From the NCBI RefSeq assembly GCF_001420595.1, contig NZ_LJIX01000006.1:4430857-4494856 (forward strand): a stretch of DNA of 64,000 nucleotides. Reading direction: 5' to 3'. A program made the position numbers and the translations under genes. Below are positions 1 to 8,120 of this stretch, piece after piece. Below the pieces are notes generated by a model. That model made no database searches. It saw only the letters and a program-made list of their open reading frames with translations, and was not told the origin of the DNA. Every line of letters starts with the position of its first letter. The first letter of the stretch is position 1. The DNA comes from Cytobacillus solani (lineage in GTDB: Bacteria; Bacillota; Bacilli; Bacillales; Cytobacillaceae).

Positions 1-545
1 TCATCAAAAATATTCATAATTTCCCATGATGTTTCCGGATCAAGATTTCCCGTCGGCTCGTCCGCTATTACTACTTTCGGTGAGTTCACGATTGAGCGGG
101 CAATCGAGACGCGCTGCTGCTCTCCCCCCGATAATTCAGTTGGCAGCATCCGTGCTTTATGCTTTAAATTAACAAGATCTAGTGTCTCCATGACCTGCTT
201 TTTTATATACTTCGGCTGTTCTTCAGTTACTTCTAGGGCAAAGGCTACATTTTCATAGACAGTTAGTGTTGGAAGTAATTTAAAATCCTGAAAAACCACG
301 CCGATATTACGTCTAAGTAGAGGAACCTTGCTTGTTTTTAATTTTGCAAGATTGATCCCATTAATCATAATTGTTCCACTAGATGGTTTTTCTTCTCTAT
401 ACATCATTTTAATAAATGTTGATTTACCAGCACCACTCGGACCAACCACATAAACAAACTCTCCTGCCTTGATCGATACGTCAATGCCATTTGCAGCAAC
501 TACTCCGTTTGGATATTTCTTAAATACATCCTTCATTTCTATCAT
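1..545 (-). CDS. ftsE: Cell-division ABC transporter ATP-binding protein FtsE (3' part outside window)
   Basis: ATPase partner of FtsX. In Bacillus the FtsEX complex activates the cell-wall hydrolase CwlO for elongation. The visible 181 codons carry Walker A (GPSGAGKST, about residues 35-43), the Q-loop region (GVVFQDFKLLPTLTV), the ABC signature LSGGEQQRVSIAR and Walker B (VVIADEPTGNLDP). The window edge cuts the gene after Walker B, so the H-loop and stop are not seen. The start begins MIEMKDV, as in the B. subtilis protein, with a GGGTGTGA ribosome site upstream. It lies downstream of cccB on the same strand, as in B. subtilis, but a 480-bp gap and a terminator suggest it has its own promoter. 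Confidence 0.95.
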   Translation of the reverse strand, partial: MIEMKDVFKKYPNGVVAANGIDVSIKAGEFVYVVGPSGAGKSTFIKMMYREEKPSSGTIMINGINLAKLKTSKVPLLRRNIGVVFQDFKLLPTLTVYENVAFALEVTEEQPKYIKKQVMETLDLVNLKHKARMLPTELSGGEQQRVSIARSIVNSPKVVIADEPTGNLDPETSWEIMNIFD

Positions 546-784
546 TTCTATCACACCCAATATCTATTCTGTTTATATAAATTGATTACGCAGTTTCGAC
601 TCACGAATCAATATCTTTTCATTTAAAGTAATTATATTTAAGCGAATCTATTATTTCGTCAAAAAACGACAACTTCCAGACAAAAAAGGATAAAAACCAA
701 CTTTATTTTCATTCAGCTTTCATTATAACATCTACAATCATTAAAAATACCTGAAAAATTATTACAGTTTCTTTTCAAAGAAAG
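546..784. other. AT-rich intergenic leader of ftsE
   Basis: This stretch is rich in A and T and has no convincing ORF on either strand. It should hold the ftsE promoter, but I could not pick one -10/-35 pair with confidence. Confidence 0.4.
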
Positions 785-938
785 AAAAGCGGAAGCGCCT
801 TGTTCATCGCCGTACAAACTGGAAGGGATCCGACTGAGATAAAGGAAACACGGTTAGCGTCAGCGAACCGATGTTGACTTATTCGTAGGGAGGAGACCTG
901 AAGTTTGATAGGCGATAGGACGCTTGCGCTAGACAGTT
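785..938. repeat. Bacillaceae-type intergenic repeat with imperfect inverted ends
   Basis: A GC-richer island of about 150 bp in an AT-rich gap. Its left end (AGCGGAAGCGCC, 788-799) is an imperfect inverted copy of its right end (GGACGCTTGCGCT, 918-930). The interior has no ORF. From memory, elements starting AGCG-AAGCGCC and ending near a GGCG...GCGCT-GACA block are dispersed in many Bacillus-group genomes. Membership of that class is recalled, not computed. It sits between the cccB terminator and ftsE. Confidence 0.6.
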
Positions 939-977
939 CTTAATTCAATAGTAATACTTTCTTATCTTAGCAAACAG

Positions 978-1010
978 AAAAAACGTTCTGCGATAAACAG
1001 AACGTTTCTT
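978..1010 (-). terminator. Terminator of cccB
   Basis: Perfect 10-bp inverted repeat (AAACGTTCTG / CAGAACGTTT, 981-990 and 998-1007) with a 7-nt loop, followed on the minus strand by a T-run. It lies 18 bp past the cccB stop. Confidence 0.9.
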
Positions 1011-1027
1011 GTAAAAATAATTTACTA

Positions 1028-1381
1028 TTACTTTTTAGCAGCTAACCATTCAGCAACTTGTGATGCTTCATCACCGCTAAGCAATCCAGCTGGCATTGCA
1101 CCTTGTCCATTAGCAATGATTGATTCAATATCTTCCTTAGAATGAGTTGAACCAGCCTTTTCAAGAGCAGGGCCTACGCCACCTTCAAGATTGCCGCCAT
1201 GGCAGCTTGAGCACTTTTGATTGTAAAGCTTTTCGGCATCGCCAGCATCAGCTGTTGTTGTTTCGCCGCCTGTTGTACCTGTGTCCTTCTCTTTCGATGC
1301 GTCGTCATCCCCGCCGCCACAAGCAGCAAGAGCAAGAACTAGAGAAGACCCTAAAAGTAATGCTAGAAGCTTCTTTTTCAC
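1028..1381 (-). CDS. cccB: Cytochrome c-551 lipoprotein (CccB type)
   Basis: Small class I c-type cytochrome of 117 aa, anchored outside the membrane by lipid, thought to pass electrons to a terminal oxidase. The N-terminus is a lipoprotein signal ([13 protein letters not shown]...) with lipobox LAAC and Cys21 as the lipidated residue. A short acidic Gly/Thr linker follows, then the haem site CSSCH (Cys57, Cys60, His61) and Met96 in GQGAMPAG as the likely sixth ligand. The start is GTG, preceded by AGAGGGGGA. Position next to ftsE matches B. subtilis cccB. A terminator follows directly, so it is probably transcribed alone or at the end of a unit with the YitT-family gene. Confidence 0.93.
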   Translation of the reverse strand: MKKKLLALLLGSSLVLALAACGGGDDDASKEKDTGTTGGETTTADAGDAEKLYNQKCSSCHGGNLEGGVGPALEKAGSTHSKEDIESIIANGQGAMPAGLLSGDEASQVAEWLAAKK

Positions 1382-1432
1382 TTAAAATCCCCCTCTGGTA
1401 ATATTACATATCACAGTTATATTATACCAACA

Positions 1433-2302
1433 TTAAGCGCGATTGAAACCCTCTCCAAGTACCTCAGATGCATCGGTAACAATGATAAATGCAGTCGGAT
1501 CAATGCTTTTGACCAATTGTTTCAATTTTGTGAACTCCGTTTGATCAACGACACACATGAGAATTGGACGCTCATTATCAGTATAACCACCGTATGCTGT
1601 TAGTTTTGTCACACCTCTATCAATTTTATTCAATATTCCTTCACGAACTTCCGCTTGTTTTTCTGTTATTATCATTGTCATTTTTGTTCTGCCAAAGCCT
1701 ACTTGAACGAGATCGATTGTTTTGCTAGTAACAAACAAGGCAAGTAAGGCATATAGTCCTCTTTCGATATCGAACACAATGGCTGCAGTAAGTACGATAA
1801 GTCCATCAATAATCGCCACACATGTACCTAACGAGAGTCCAGTATATTTGTTAATAATTTGTGCTGCAAGGTCTGTTCCACCCGTTGAGGCCCTTCCCCT
1901 AAAAACAACACCAAGGCCAAGACCGACACCGATTCCGCCGAATAATGAAGCAAGCAAAGGATCATTTGTCCACGCTTCAAAATCCTTTGTTAGAAAAACA
2001 ACAAACGGCAAAAATATGGTTCCAACCAATGTTTTAGCTCCAAACTGCTTGCCAAGGAAGACAACCCCAGCAATAAAGAGAGGGATATTAAAGGCCCACT
2101 GCACATACGCAGGCTCCCACCCAACAACCGCATCTAAGATCGTGCTAATCCCACTTACTCCGCCCGAAGCCACTCGATTTGGCAGTAAGAATACATTGAA
2201 AGTAATCGCTACAATAGCTGCACCAATAAGTACATAAATATACTCTTTCAGCATTTCTCTTTTTGTATGAAAGGCAATCTCTCGCTTCTTTTTTTGCATC
2301 AT
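1433..2302 (-). CDS. yvjA: YitT/DUF2179 family membrane protein (YvjA-like)
   Basis: 289-aa membrane protein. About five hydrophobic segments fill residues 20-190 (YitT_membrane domain). A soluble C-terminal DUF2179 domain follows (about 200-285, with GGYTDNERPILMCVV and DPTAFIIVTDASEVLGEGF). Family members have no agreed biochemical function; some are annotated as possible transporters. The symbol follows the neighbouring B. subtilis gene between cccB and prfB and is by position and family. AAAGGAGAAG precedes the chosen ATG. A 7-bp inverted repeat GTAGTGG-GAG-CCACTAC (2314-2330) lies in its 5' leader just before the ribosome site. Confidence 0.85.
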   Translation of the reverse strand: MMQKKKREIAFHTKREMLKEYIYVLIGAAIVAITFNVFLLPNRVASGGVSGISTILDAVVGWEPAYVQWAFNIPLFIAGVVFLGKQFGAKTLVGTIFLPFVVFLTKDFEAWTNDPLLASLFGGIGVGLGLGVVFRGRASTGGTDLAAQIINKYTGLSLGTCVAIIDGLIVLTAAIVFDIERGLYALLALFVTSKTIDLVQVGFGRTKMTMIITEKQAEVREGILNKIDRGVTKLTAYGGYTDNERPILMCVVDQTEFTKLKQLVKSIDPTAFIIVTDASEVLGEGFNRA

Positions 2303-2313
2303 TCTTCTCCTTT

Positions 2314-2330
2314 GTAGTGGGAGCCACTAC
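2314..2330 (-). promoter_or_regulatory. Small palindrome in the leader of the YitT-family gene
   Basis: Perfect 7-bp inverted repeat (GTAGTGG / CCACTAC) with a 3-nt spacer, 12-28 bp upstream of the start codon and immediately before the Shine-Dalgarno. It could be an operator or an RNA hairpin affecting initiation. No factor is identified. Confidence 0.3.
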
Positions 2331-2540
2331 CGCGAATTTCACCGAATAACATCATGACTTTCGACATATACCGACAGTGAGTATAGCATGGAGCCATTTA
2401 ACTGTAAATGCCAATAGTGTGCTGTGTTAAAGGGGTAAATAGCTTAATCTTAGGTTGTGGATATTTGCTATTATCTATGAACAAAGATGAGAATTGTGTG
2501 TACAAATCCGTGGTGTAATGTTGTAAAAGGAGGTGAGAGT

Positions 2541-2834
2541 ATGGAGAAAATTCTAAATGAGATTTTACAGCATCTGCAAGGACACCATGAAGCGTTTTGA
2601 TTCCATCGATAAAGAAATTAATAAAGTTAAAGGAAGATTAGAGAATGTGGATAACTGCTTAGTAAAAGTCTAAAACATATTAGACAATGTTGATAACCGT
2701 TTTGAGAATGTCGAAAACAGCCTTTATAGTTTGGAGGAAACGGTCAATAACCATGCAACAGAAGTCATTTTAGGCATATAGAAACAGAACTTGATCAGCA
2801 CGAGGAAACTTTTCGAATAGGATCGAATGAATAA
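2541..2834 (+). pseudogene. Decayed small coiled-coil protein gene
   Basis: A good ribosome site (AAAGGAGGTGAG) and ATG at 2541 open a frame (MEKILNEILQHLQG) that stops after 19 codons at 2598. The overlapping +1 frame continues MKRFDSIDKEINKVKGRLEN and on, hits TAA at 2671, then reads on as heptad-like repeats (ILDNVDNRFENVENSLYSLE). A further shift near 2766 restores HFRHIETELDQHEETFR and ends at 2834. The pieces match the plan of a common Bacillus family of about 100-150 aa built of repeated [R/D]LENVENRL heptads, recognised by pattern and not by search. At least two frameshifts and one stop make it a pseudogene. It is the only gene-like content in the 720-bp gap before prfB. Confidence 0.7.
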
Positions 2835-2971
2835 ACTGGAACAAAAAATTGATATTAAACACCTGAGTAAAAAACCGGGGTTTACAAAACAGAAATTAAT
2901 CAGCTATAGAAAAAAATCCACATCTAGTACCCCCTCAACTTAAACTGGCAAACGCCGTTATTTACAATAGA

Positions 2972-3013
2972 AAAAAGCCTTTGCCGATCTATAAGACCGA
3001 GCAGAGGCTTTTA
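2972..3013 (-). terminator. Terminator of prfB
   Basis: AAGCCTTTGC (2975-2984) pairs with GCAGAGGCTT (3001-3010) with one G-U pair. On the minus strand the stem is followed by TTTTCT. It begins 11 bp past the prfB stop. Confidence 0.8.
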
Positions 3014-3023
3014 TTTCTCATAC

Positions 3024-4125
3024 TTAGCTTAATTTTGAACGAAGGTATGCATCAATAAACGGATCAAGTTCTCCGTCCATAACCGCTTGTGTGTTTCCAC
3101 TTTCTGTGCTCGTCCGGTGATCCTTCACCATGGAATACGGATGGAAAACGTAGGAACGGATTTGGCTGCCCCAGCCGATTTCTTTTTGTTCTCCGCGAAT
3201 TTCTGCTAATTGCTGCTCCTGCTCTTCAATTTTTCGTTGATAAAGCTTTGCTTGAAGCATTTTCATCGCACGATCACGGTTTTTAATTTGCGAGCGCTCG
3301 GTTTGACAAGTAACGACCACTCCTGTTGGTGTATGGGTAATCCGAACAGCTGAATCCGTTGTGTTGATATGCTGTCCGCCCGCACCACTTGCACGGTAGG
3401 TATCTATTTTCAAGTCTTCTGTGCGGATATCAATTTCGATCTCATCATTAAATTCTGGCATCACTTCACATGACACAAACGACGTATGACGGCGGCCTGA
3501 TGAATCAAATGGCGAAATGCGCACAAGGCGATGCACACCTTTTTCTGCCTTTAAATAGCCATATGCATTATGACCTTTAATACCTAGTGTTACGCTTTTT
3601 ATCCCAGCTTCATCCCCTGGAAGATAGTCAAGCGTTTCCACTTTGAAGCCTTTTTTCTCTGCCCATCTCGTGTACATACGAAGAAGCATGGAGCCCCAAT
3701 CTTGTGACTCAGTTCCACCAGCTCCTGGATGAAGTTCAAGAATCGCATTGTTTTTATCATAAGGCTCGCTTAAAAGAAGCTGCAGTTCAAACTCATTCAA
3801 ACGCTTGGCCAAATCCTTTAATTCTTCCTCTAACTCAGCTTGAAGCTCAGCGTCTGCTTCTTCCTTCACAAGCTCGTACGTTAATTCAAGGTTTTCAAAT
3901 GTTTCATTCAAATCATAAAGCTCATGTACCTGATCCTTCAGCCCATTAAGCTCTCCAATGACTATTTGTGCCTTTTGCTGGTCATCCCAAAATCCTGGAT
4001 GGAGCATTGTGTCATCAAGCTCCGCAATACGTGCCTCTTTGTTCTCTAAGTCAAAGAGACCCCCTAAAGTCCGCTAATCGTTTAGCCATTTTCTCTAATT
4101 CATTCCGAATATCTGCTAATTCCAT
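3024..4125 (-). CDS. prfB: Peptide chain release factor 2 (programmed +1 frameshift)
   Basis: RF2 ends translation at UGA and UAA. The gene is read in two frames: ATG at 4125 opens 24 codons ([20 protein letters not shown] and on to RGSL), then an in-frame TGA (4051-4053). Reading slips +1 at CTT-TGA-C and continues [16 protein letters not shown], for 366 aa in total, the family length. An internal Shine-Dalgarno AGGGGG (4060-4065) sits just upstream of CTTTGA, the known autoregulatory element by which RF2 limits its own synthesis. The codon-recognition motif SPF ([11 protein letters not shown]) and the catalytic GGQ (SGAGGQHIN) are intact. An annotation starting at 4007 would miss the first 40 residues. 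It lies downstream of secA, as in B. subtilis, but a terminator separates them. Confidence 0.97.
4050..4065 (-). promoter_or_regulatory. prfB programmed frameshift site
   Basis: On the minus strand: AGGGGG-TCT-CTTTGAC. The six-base Shine-Dalgarno-like block, 3-nt spacer, slippery CTT-T and UGA stop followed by C match the classical RF2 frameshift signal. TGA is codon 25. Confidence 0.95.
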
Positions 4126-4222
4126 GCTTTCACCTCTTATAATTTTTGAGCTGCTTTTATACTGTGTTCACTCAGCCATTTATTATTATACTGTTACAAC
4201 AAATAAAATCACACCTAAAAAG

Positions 4223-4263
4223 AAAAAAACACCGGCAAAGCTATTCAGTGAACAGCTTGCCGG
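4223..4263 (-). terminator. Terminator of secA
   Basis: CCGGCAAAGCT (4232-4242) pairs with AGCTTGCCGG with one bulge, around a 10-12-nt loop. The minus strand then runs into a T-tract. It lies 12 bp past the secA stop. Confidence 0.85.
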
Positions 4264-4274
4264 GCTCTTTTTGA

Positions 4275-6785
4275 TTATCCAATTCCGCAGCAGTTTTTAT
4301 ACTTTTTGCCGCTTCCACAAATACATGGATCATTTCGGCCAACATCCAGCTGTTTTACAACAGGCTTTTTCTTCACCTTTTCCCCATCTTCCTTCGGGTT
4401 GACCGCTTGGCCTTTTGCTACTTCTTGACGTTCTAAATTGTTGCGGATTTCAGCCTTCATGATGTATTTTGCCACATCTTCCTCGACTGCGGCAATCATA
4501 TTTTCGAACATCGCAAAGCCTTCCTGCTGATATTCTTGAAGCGGATTAATTTGTCCGTATGCACGAAGATGAATCCCTTGACGGAGCTGATCCATTGCAT
4601 CAATATGGTCAATCCACTTCGTATCCACCGCACGAAGAACGATAACCTTTTCAAATTCACGCATTTGTTCAGGCTGAAGAAGCTCTTCTTTTTCATCGTA
4701 GCGTGCTTTAACCTTTGCAAAAATGGCTTCAATGATCTCCTCTGTATCCTTGCCTCTTAGATCATCAACCGTAATATCTCCCTCATGCAGCAGGTTTCCA
4801 TTTACATAGTCGATCAGACCTGGAAGGTTCCACTCCTCCTCGTCACCGTTAGCCGGTGCGAAAGCATGAACATTGCGCTCGAGTGATGTCATCAGCATTT
4901 TCTCAACGATTTCGCGAAGATTTTCTGATTCCAATACTTCATTACGCTGTCCATAAAGAATTTCACGCTGCTGACGAAGAACATCGTCATAGGAAAGAAG
5001 CTGTTTACGTGCATCAAAGTTATTGCCTTCTACTCGCTTCTGAGCAGACTCAACTGCTTTTGAAACCATTTTACTCTGAATTGGCTGGGAATCATCCATA
5101 CCAAGACGCTCCATCATCGATTTCATATTATCTGAACCGAAGCGGCGCATCAATTCATCTTCCATTGAAAGATAGAATTGCGTAATCCCTGGATCTCCCT
5201 GACGGCCTGAACGTCCGCGAAGCTGGTTATCTATCCGTCTGCTCTCATGGCGTTCCGTACCAATTACAGCTAGTCCACCTAATTCTTTGACACCCTCACC
5301 AAGCTTAATGTCTGTACCACGGCCAGCCATGTTCGTTGCAATCGTGACCGCACCTTTTTTACCGGCATCGAGAATAATTTCTGCTTCTCGGCCATGGTTC
5401 TTGGCATTTAGGACATTATGGTGTACACCTTTTTTCGTTAAATATTTTGAAATAACCTCTGATGTTTCAATCGCAACCGTACCAACAAGTACGGGCTGGC
5501 CTTTTTTATGGCGCTCAGCAATATCCTCAACAACTGCACGGAACTTTCCATCCATCGATGAATAAATTAAATCCGCACGGTCATCACGGGCAATCGGACG
5601 ATTGGTTGGAATGACAATAACATTCATATTGTAAATATTGCGGAATTCCTCTTCCTCTGTTTTCGCTGTACCAGTCATCCCAGCCAGTTTTTCATACATA
5701 CGGAAGTAGTTCTGGAATGTAATCGTTGCAAGGGTCATGCTTTCATTTTGAATTTCTAGCCCTTCTTTTGCTTCAATTGCCTGGTGCAGACCGTCACTAT
5801 AACGGCGGCCCTTCATCAAACGGCCAGTAAATTGGTCAACAATGACAATTTCGCCCTCTTGAACAACGTAATCCACATCAAGATGCATACTTGAATGCGC
5901 CTTTAATGCTTGCGTAATATGATGGTTCAATGTGACATGGGAAATATCGAAAAGGTTCTCAATCCCAAAAGCACGTTCCGCTTTTGTCATCCCTTCTTCT
6001 GTCAGCTGAACCCCTTTTGTTTTTTCGTCATATGTGTAATCTTCTTCTTTTTTCAATGTACGAACAAACCCATTGGCCTGAATATAAAGGGCTGTCGACT
6101 TTTGCGCTGTTCCTGAAATAATTAGCGGTGTCCGCGCTTCATCGATTAGAATGGAGTCCACCTCATCGATTACCGCATAGAAAAGCGGGCGCTGAACCTT
6201 TTGCTCTTTATAAAGAACCATATTGTCGCGAAGATAGTCAAAGCCTAATTCATTGTTCGTGCTATACGTAATATCCGCTGCATAAGCGGCTTGCTTTTCT
6301 TCCTTTGTGAGTCCATTTAAGTTCAAACCAACTGTTAGTCCTAAAAATTCATACAGCTGACCCATCTCAGTAGCATCACGGCTAGCAAGGTATTCGTTGA
6401 CAGTAACAACGTGAACGCCTTTACCAGAAATAGCATTTAAGTATACTGGCATTGTCGCCGTAAGCGTTTTACCTTCCCCTGTTTTCATTTCGGAGATGTT
6501 TCCATCATGAAGGGAAGCTCCCCCCATTAATTGCACCGGGTATGGATACAATCCAAGCACACGCTTTGCACCTTCACGCACAACAGCAAATGCTTCAACA
6601 AGCAAGTCATCTAACGTTTCACCTTTTTGATAGCGTGCTTTGAATTCGTCTGTTTTGCCGCGTAACTCATCATCCGTTAATTTTTCCGTATCAGCCGCAA
6701 GTGCTTCAATTTGCTCTGCAATTTTTGTGAGTCGTTTTAGTTCGCGTTTATTTTGATCAAACACCTTATTTAAAATCCCAAGCAT
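4275..6785 (-). CDS. secA: Preprotein translocase ATPase SecA
   Basis: 836-aa motor that pushes preproteins through SecYEG. Nucleotide-binding domain 1 has Walker A MKTGEGKT (100-107) and the DEVD box (207-210, followed by [10 protein letters not shown]). The preprotein cross-linking, helical scaffold and second ATPase ([25 protein letters not shown]) regions follow. The C-terminus ends in a zinc-binding SEC-C tail, [13 protein letters not shown], which contacts SecB or phospholipid. Length and domain order are complete. AAAGGAGCG lies upstream of the ATG. In B. subtilis secA and prfB are neighbours in the same order. Confidence 0.98.
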   Translation of the reverse strand: MLGILNKVFDQNKRELKRLTKIAEQIEALAADTEKLTDDELRGKTDEFKARYQKGETLDDLLVEAFAVVREGAKRVLGLYPYPVQLMGGASLHDGNISEMKTGEGKTLTATMPVYLNAISGKGVHVVTVNEYLASRDATEMGQLYEFLGLTVGLNLNGLTKEEKQAAYAADITYSTNNELGFDYLRDNMVLYKEQKVQRPLFYAVIDEVDSILIDEARTPLIISGTAQKSTALYIQANGFVRTLKKEEDYTYDEKTKGVQLTEEGMTKAERAFGIENLFDISHVTLNHHITQALKAHSSMHLDVDYVVQEGEIVIVDQFTGRLMKGRRYSDGLHQAIEAKEGLEIQNESMTLATITFQNYFRMYEKLAGMTGTAKTEEEEFRNIYNMNVIVIPTNRPIARDDRADLIYSSMDGKFRAVVEDIAERHKKGQPVLVGTVAIETSEVISKYLTKKGVHHNVLNAKNHGREAEIILDAGKKGAVTIATNMAGRGTDIKLGEGVKELGGLAVIGTERHESRRIDNQLRGRSGRQGDPGITQFYLSMEDELMRRFGSDNMKSMMERLGMDDSQPIQSKMVSKAVESAQKRVEGNNFDARKQLLSYDDVLRQQREILYGQRNEVLESENLREIVEKMLMTSLERNVHAFAPANGDEEEWNLPGLIDYVNGNLLHEGDITVDDLRGKDTEEIIEAIFAKVKARYDEKEELLQPEQMREFEKVIVLRAVDTKWIDHIDAMDQLRQGIHLRAYGQINPLQEYQQEGFAMFENMIAAVEEDVAKYIMKAEIRNNLERQEVAKGQAVNPKEDGEKVKKKPVVKQLDVGRNDPCICGSGKKYKNCCGIG

Positions 6786-6891
6786 TTAAAACGCTCCTTT
6801 ATATTGGATAGGAGAAGATTTTGGTAAAAATCTCCCATGAAATCTCATATTATTCCTATTAATATTACCACTTTCACTAGGGGGTGACAAC

Positions 6892-7880
6892 TTATGAGGG
6901 TGGGGAGGAAGTTTTGCCTTTTGGAAAATAGACTCTCCCCTTAAGTTGGCCTTTAAATGGCAAGTCCATTGAAATGAGTAACTTTTTTGCAATACTTGCG
7001 GAGGAAAGGTGGAGGAAATCTCGAAATTGACTGTTAGAAATGGGGGAATTATTGTTAAGCAGGAAATAATCATTGACCGCAAGTATGTGGGCATTTTTAT
7101 CCTTTGATTTGCATTTAGGGCAAAACCAGGTTCCGTAGTGTCTTTCCATTGGGGATGTAGATTGGCATTTCTCACAAAGTGCTCCAGTGGTTATTTCGCT
7201 TTTTGATATGTTATAAAAAGGAAGAACATCAAATATTTCTTCTTTATACTCTTTTAATAGGATTCGGCAGATTTTCTTGAGCTCTTTTGGAGTGAGGATT
7301 TCGTTCTTATAAGATAATCTTATTTTTTCAATTTCCTTTAATAAAAATTGAACGTGAAGGACTTTTTGCATCATTTTCATATTTCCGGGGGCAGTTTGAA
7401 TGATGGTTGAGGGCTTACTAATAATAATCAGAAAGTCGATTGGAATGGAAATATTGCGTTTGTTCAGCCATTTTCTCAGCTCTGTCCGTTGTTGGCGAGC
7501 TTGTTCAATGGGATTGGCGTAGCCTTTAATTTCCCCGTTTGAGTTGGTTTGTATAAGCTGGTCAAGTAAGGGATCAAAGTAAAGTCTTCCTGAATAGTTT
7601 TTCACTTCAAGAATGAGCGCGAAAAAGGATGTGAGGATTAAAGTATCAATTTGAAAGAAGTGTTTTCCATTCGAGAGTCGTATGCCGTGGAATATCATAT
7701 AGTCTTTTTCAGGGAGCTTGCTTAAAGGAAAGTCTAATGCTTGTTCGCCTCTGAAACCAGCCCAACGTTTGGCGAGATCTGATGCAATTTCAGCTCTTTT
7801 CCAATGATTTCCGGTATTCTTCTTAAAAGTGCTTCATTTTTTTGGATTCTGATAGGAATTGTACGTTCTTTTACAATCAA
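6892..7880 (-). pseudogene. NERD-domain nuclease-related protein, frameshifted
   Basis: NERD (nuclease-related) proteins carry a restriction-endonuclease-like fold; their role in Bacillus is unclear. The best start is TTG at 7880 behind AAAGGAGAG, giving MIVKERTIPIRIQKNEALLRR. The frame breaks near 7811-7816: one missing base in the ATACCGGAAAT stretch would restore PGNHWKRAEIASDLAKRWAG and join the downstream 268-aa frame. That part has the NERD core (FHGIRL..., FFQIDTLIL, ILEVKNYSG: D and E-x-K). It also has a C-terminal zinc ribbon (CEKC...CPKC). The single-base deletion is either a true inactivating mutation or an assembly error; everything else looks intact. It is same-strand and close behind the SEC-C gene but probably a separate unit. 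Confidence 0.8.
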
Positions 7881-7992
7881 TTTGATCTCTCCTTTTTAAA
7901 GTTCAACACAATATTCGTTTTTACATAGAAATAATCCTGCCTAGATTATAGTTTTTATCACCACATCTGTTAAATCTTCATGTTACAAGCCA

Positions 7993-8085
7993 GATTTTCA
8001 TTTTATCGGCCACTTTCAATGATTTACGGGCCACTTCACCTAATTTATAGGCAACTTTCTCATTTTATGGGCCACCTCATTATTT
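7993..8085. repeat. 21-bp degenerate tandem repeat (4-5 units)
   Basis: Units centred on GGCCAC/GGCAAC at 8008, 8029, 8050 and 8070 give a 20-21-bp period. Between the cores are AT-rich tracts (TTTTAT, ATTTAC, TTTATA). Read on the minus strand the units look like GTGGCC-ATAAAATGA-AA. They resemble the units near 62575-62645 (TTGACCGGATAAACAGAAA). No protein coding is apparent. Confidence 0.65.
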
Positions 8086-8090
8086 TTCAT

Positions 8091-8117
8091 AAAAAAACGA
8101 AGAGCATCCATGCTCTC
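8091..8117 (-). terminator. Terminator of the SEC-C/TPR gene
   Basis: AGAGCAT-CC-ATGCTCT (8101-8116) followed on the minus strand by a seven-T run. It lies just past the stop of the 637-aa gene. Confidence 0.8.
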
Positions 8118-8120
8118 CGT

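Noticed and set aside
1722-2237. 171-aa ORF on the plus strand
   Set aside because: Shadow of the YitT-family gene on the minus strand; no ribosome site and low-complexity translation.
6786-7175. 129-aa minus-strand ORF ahead of the secA start
   Set aside because: It overlaps the NERD gene in another frame; no ribosome site, no recognisable family.
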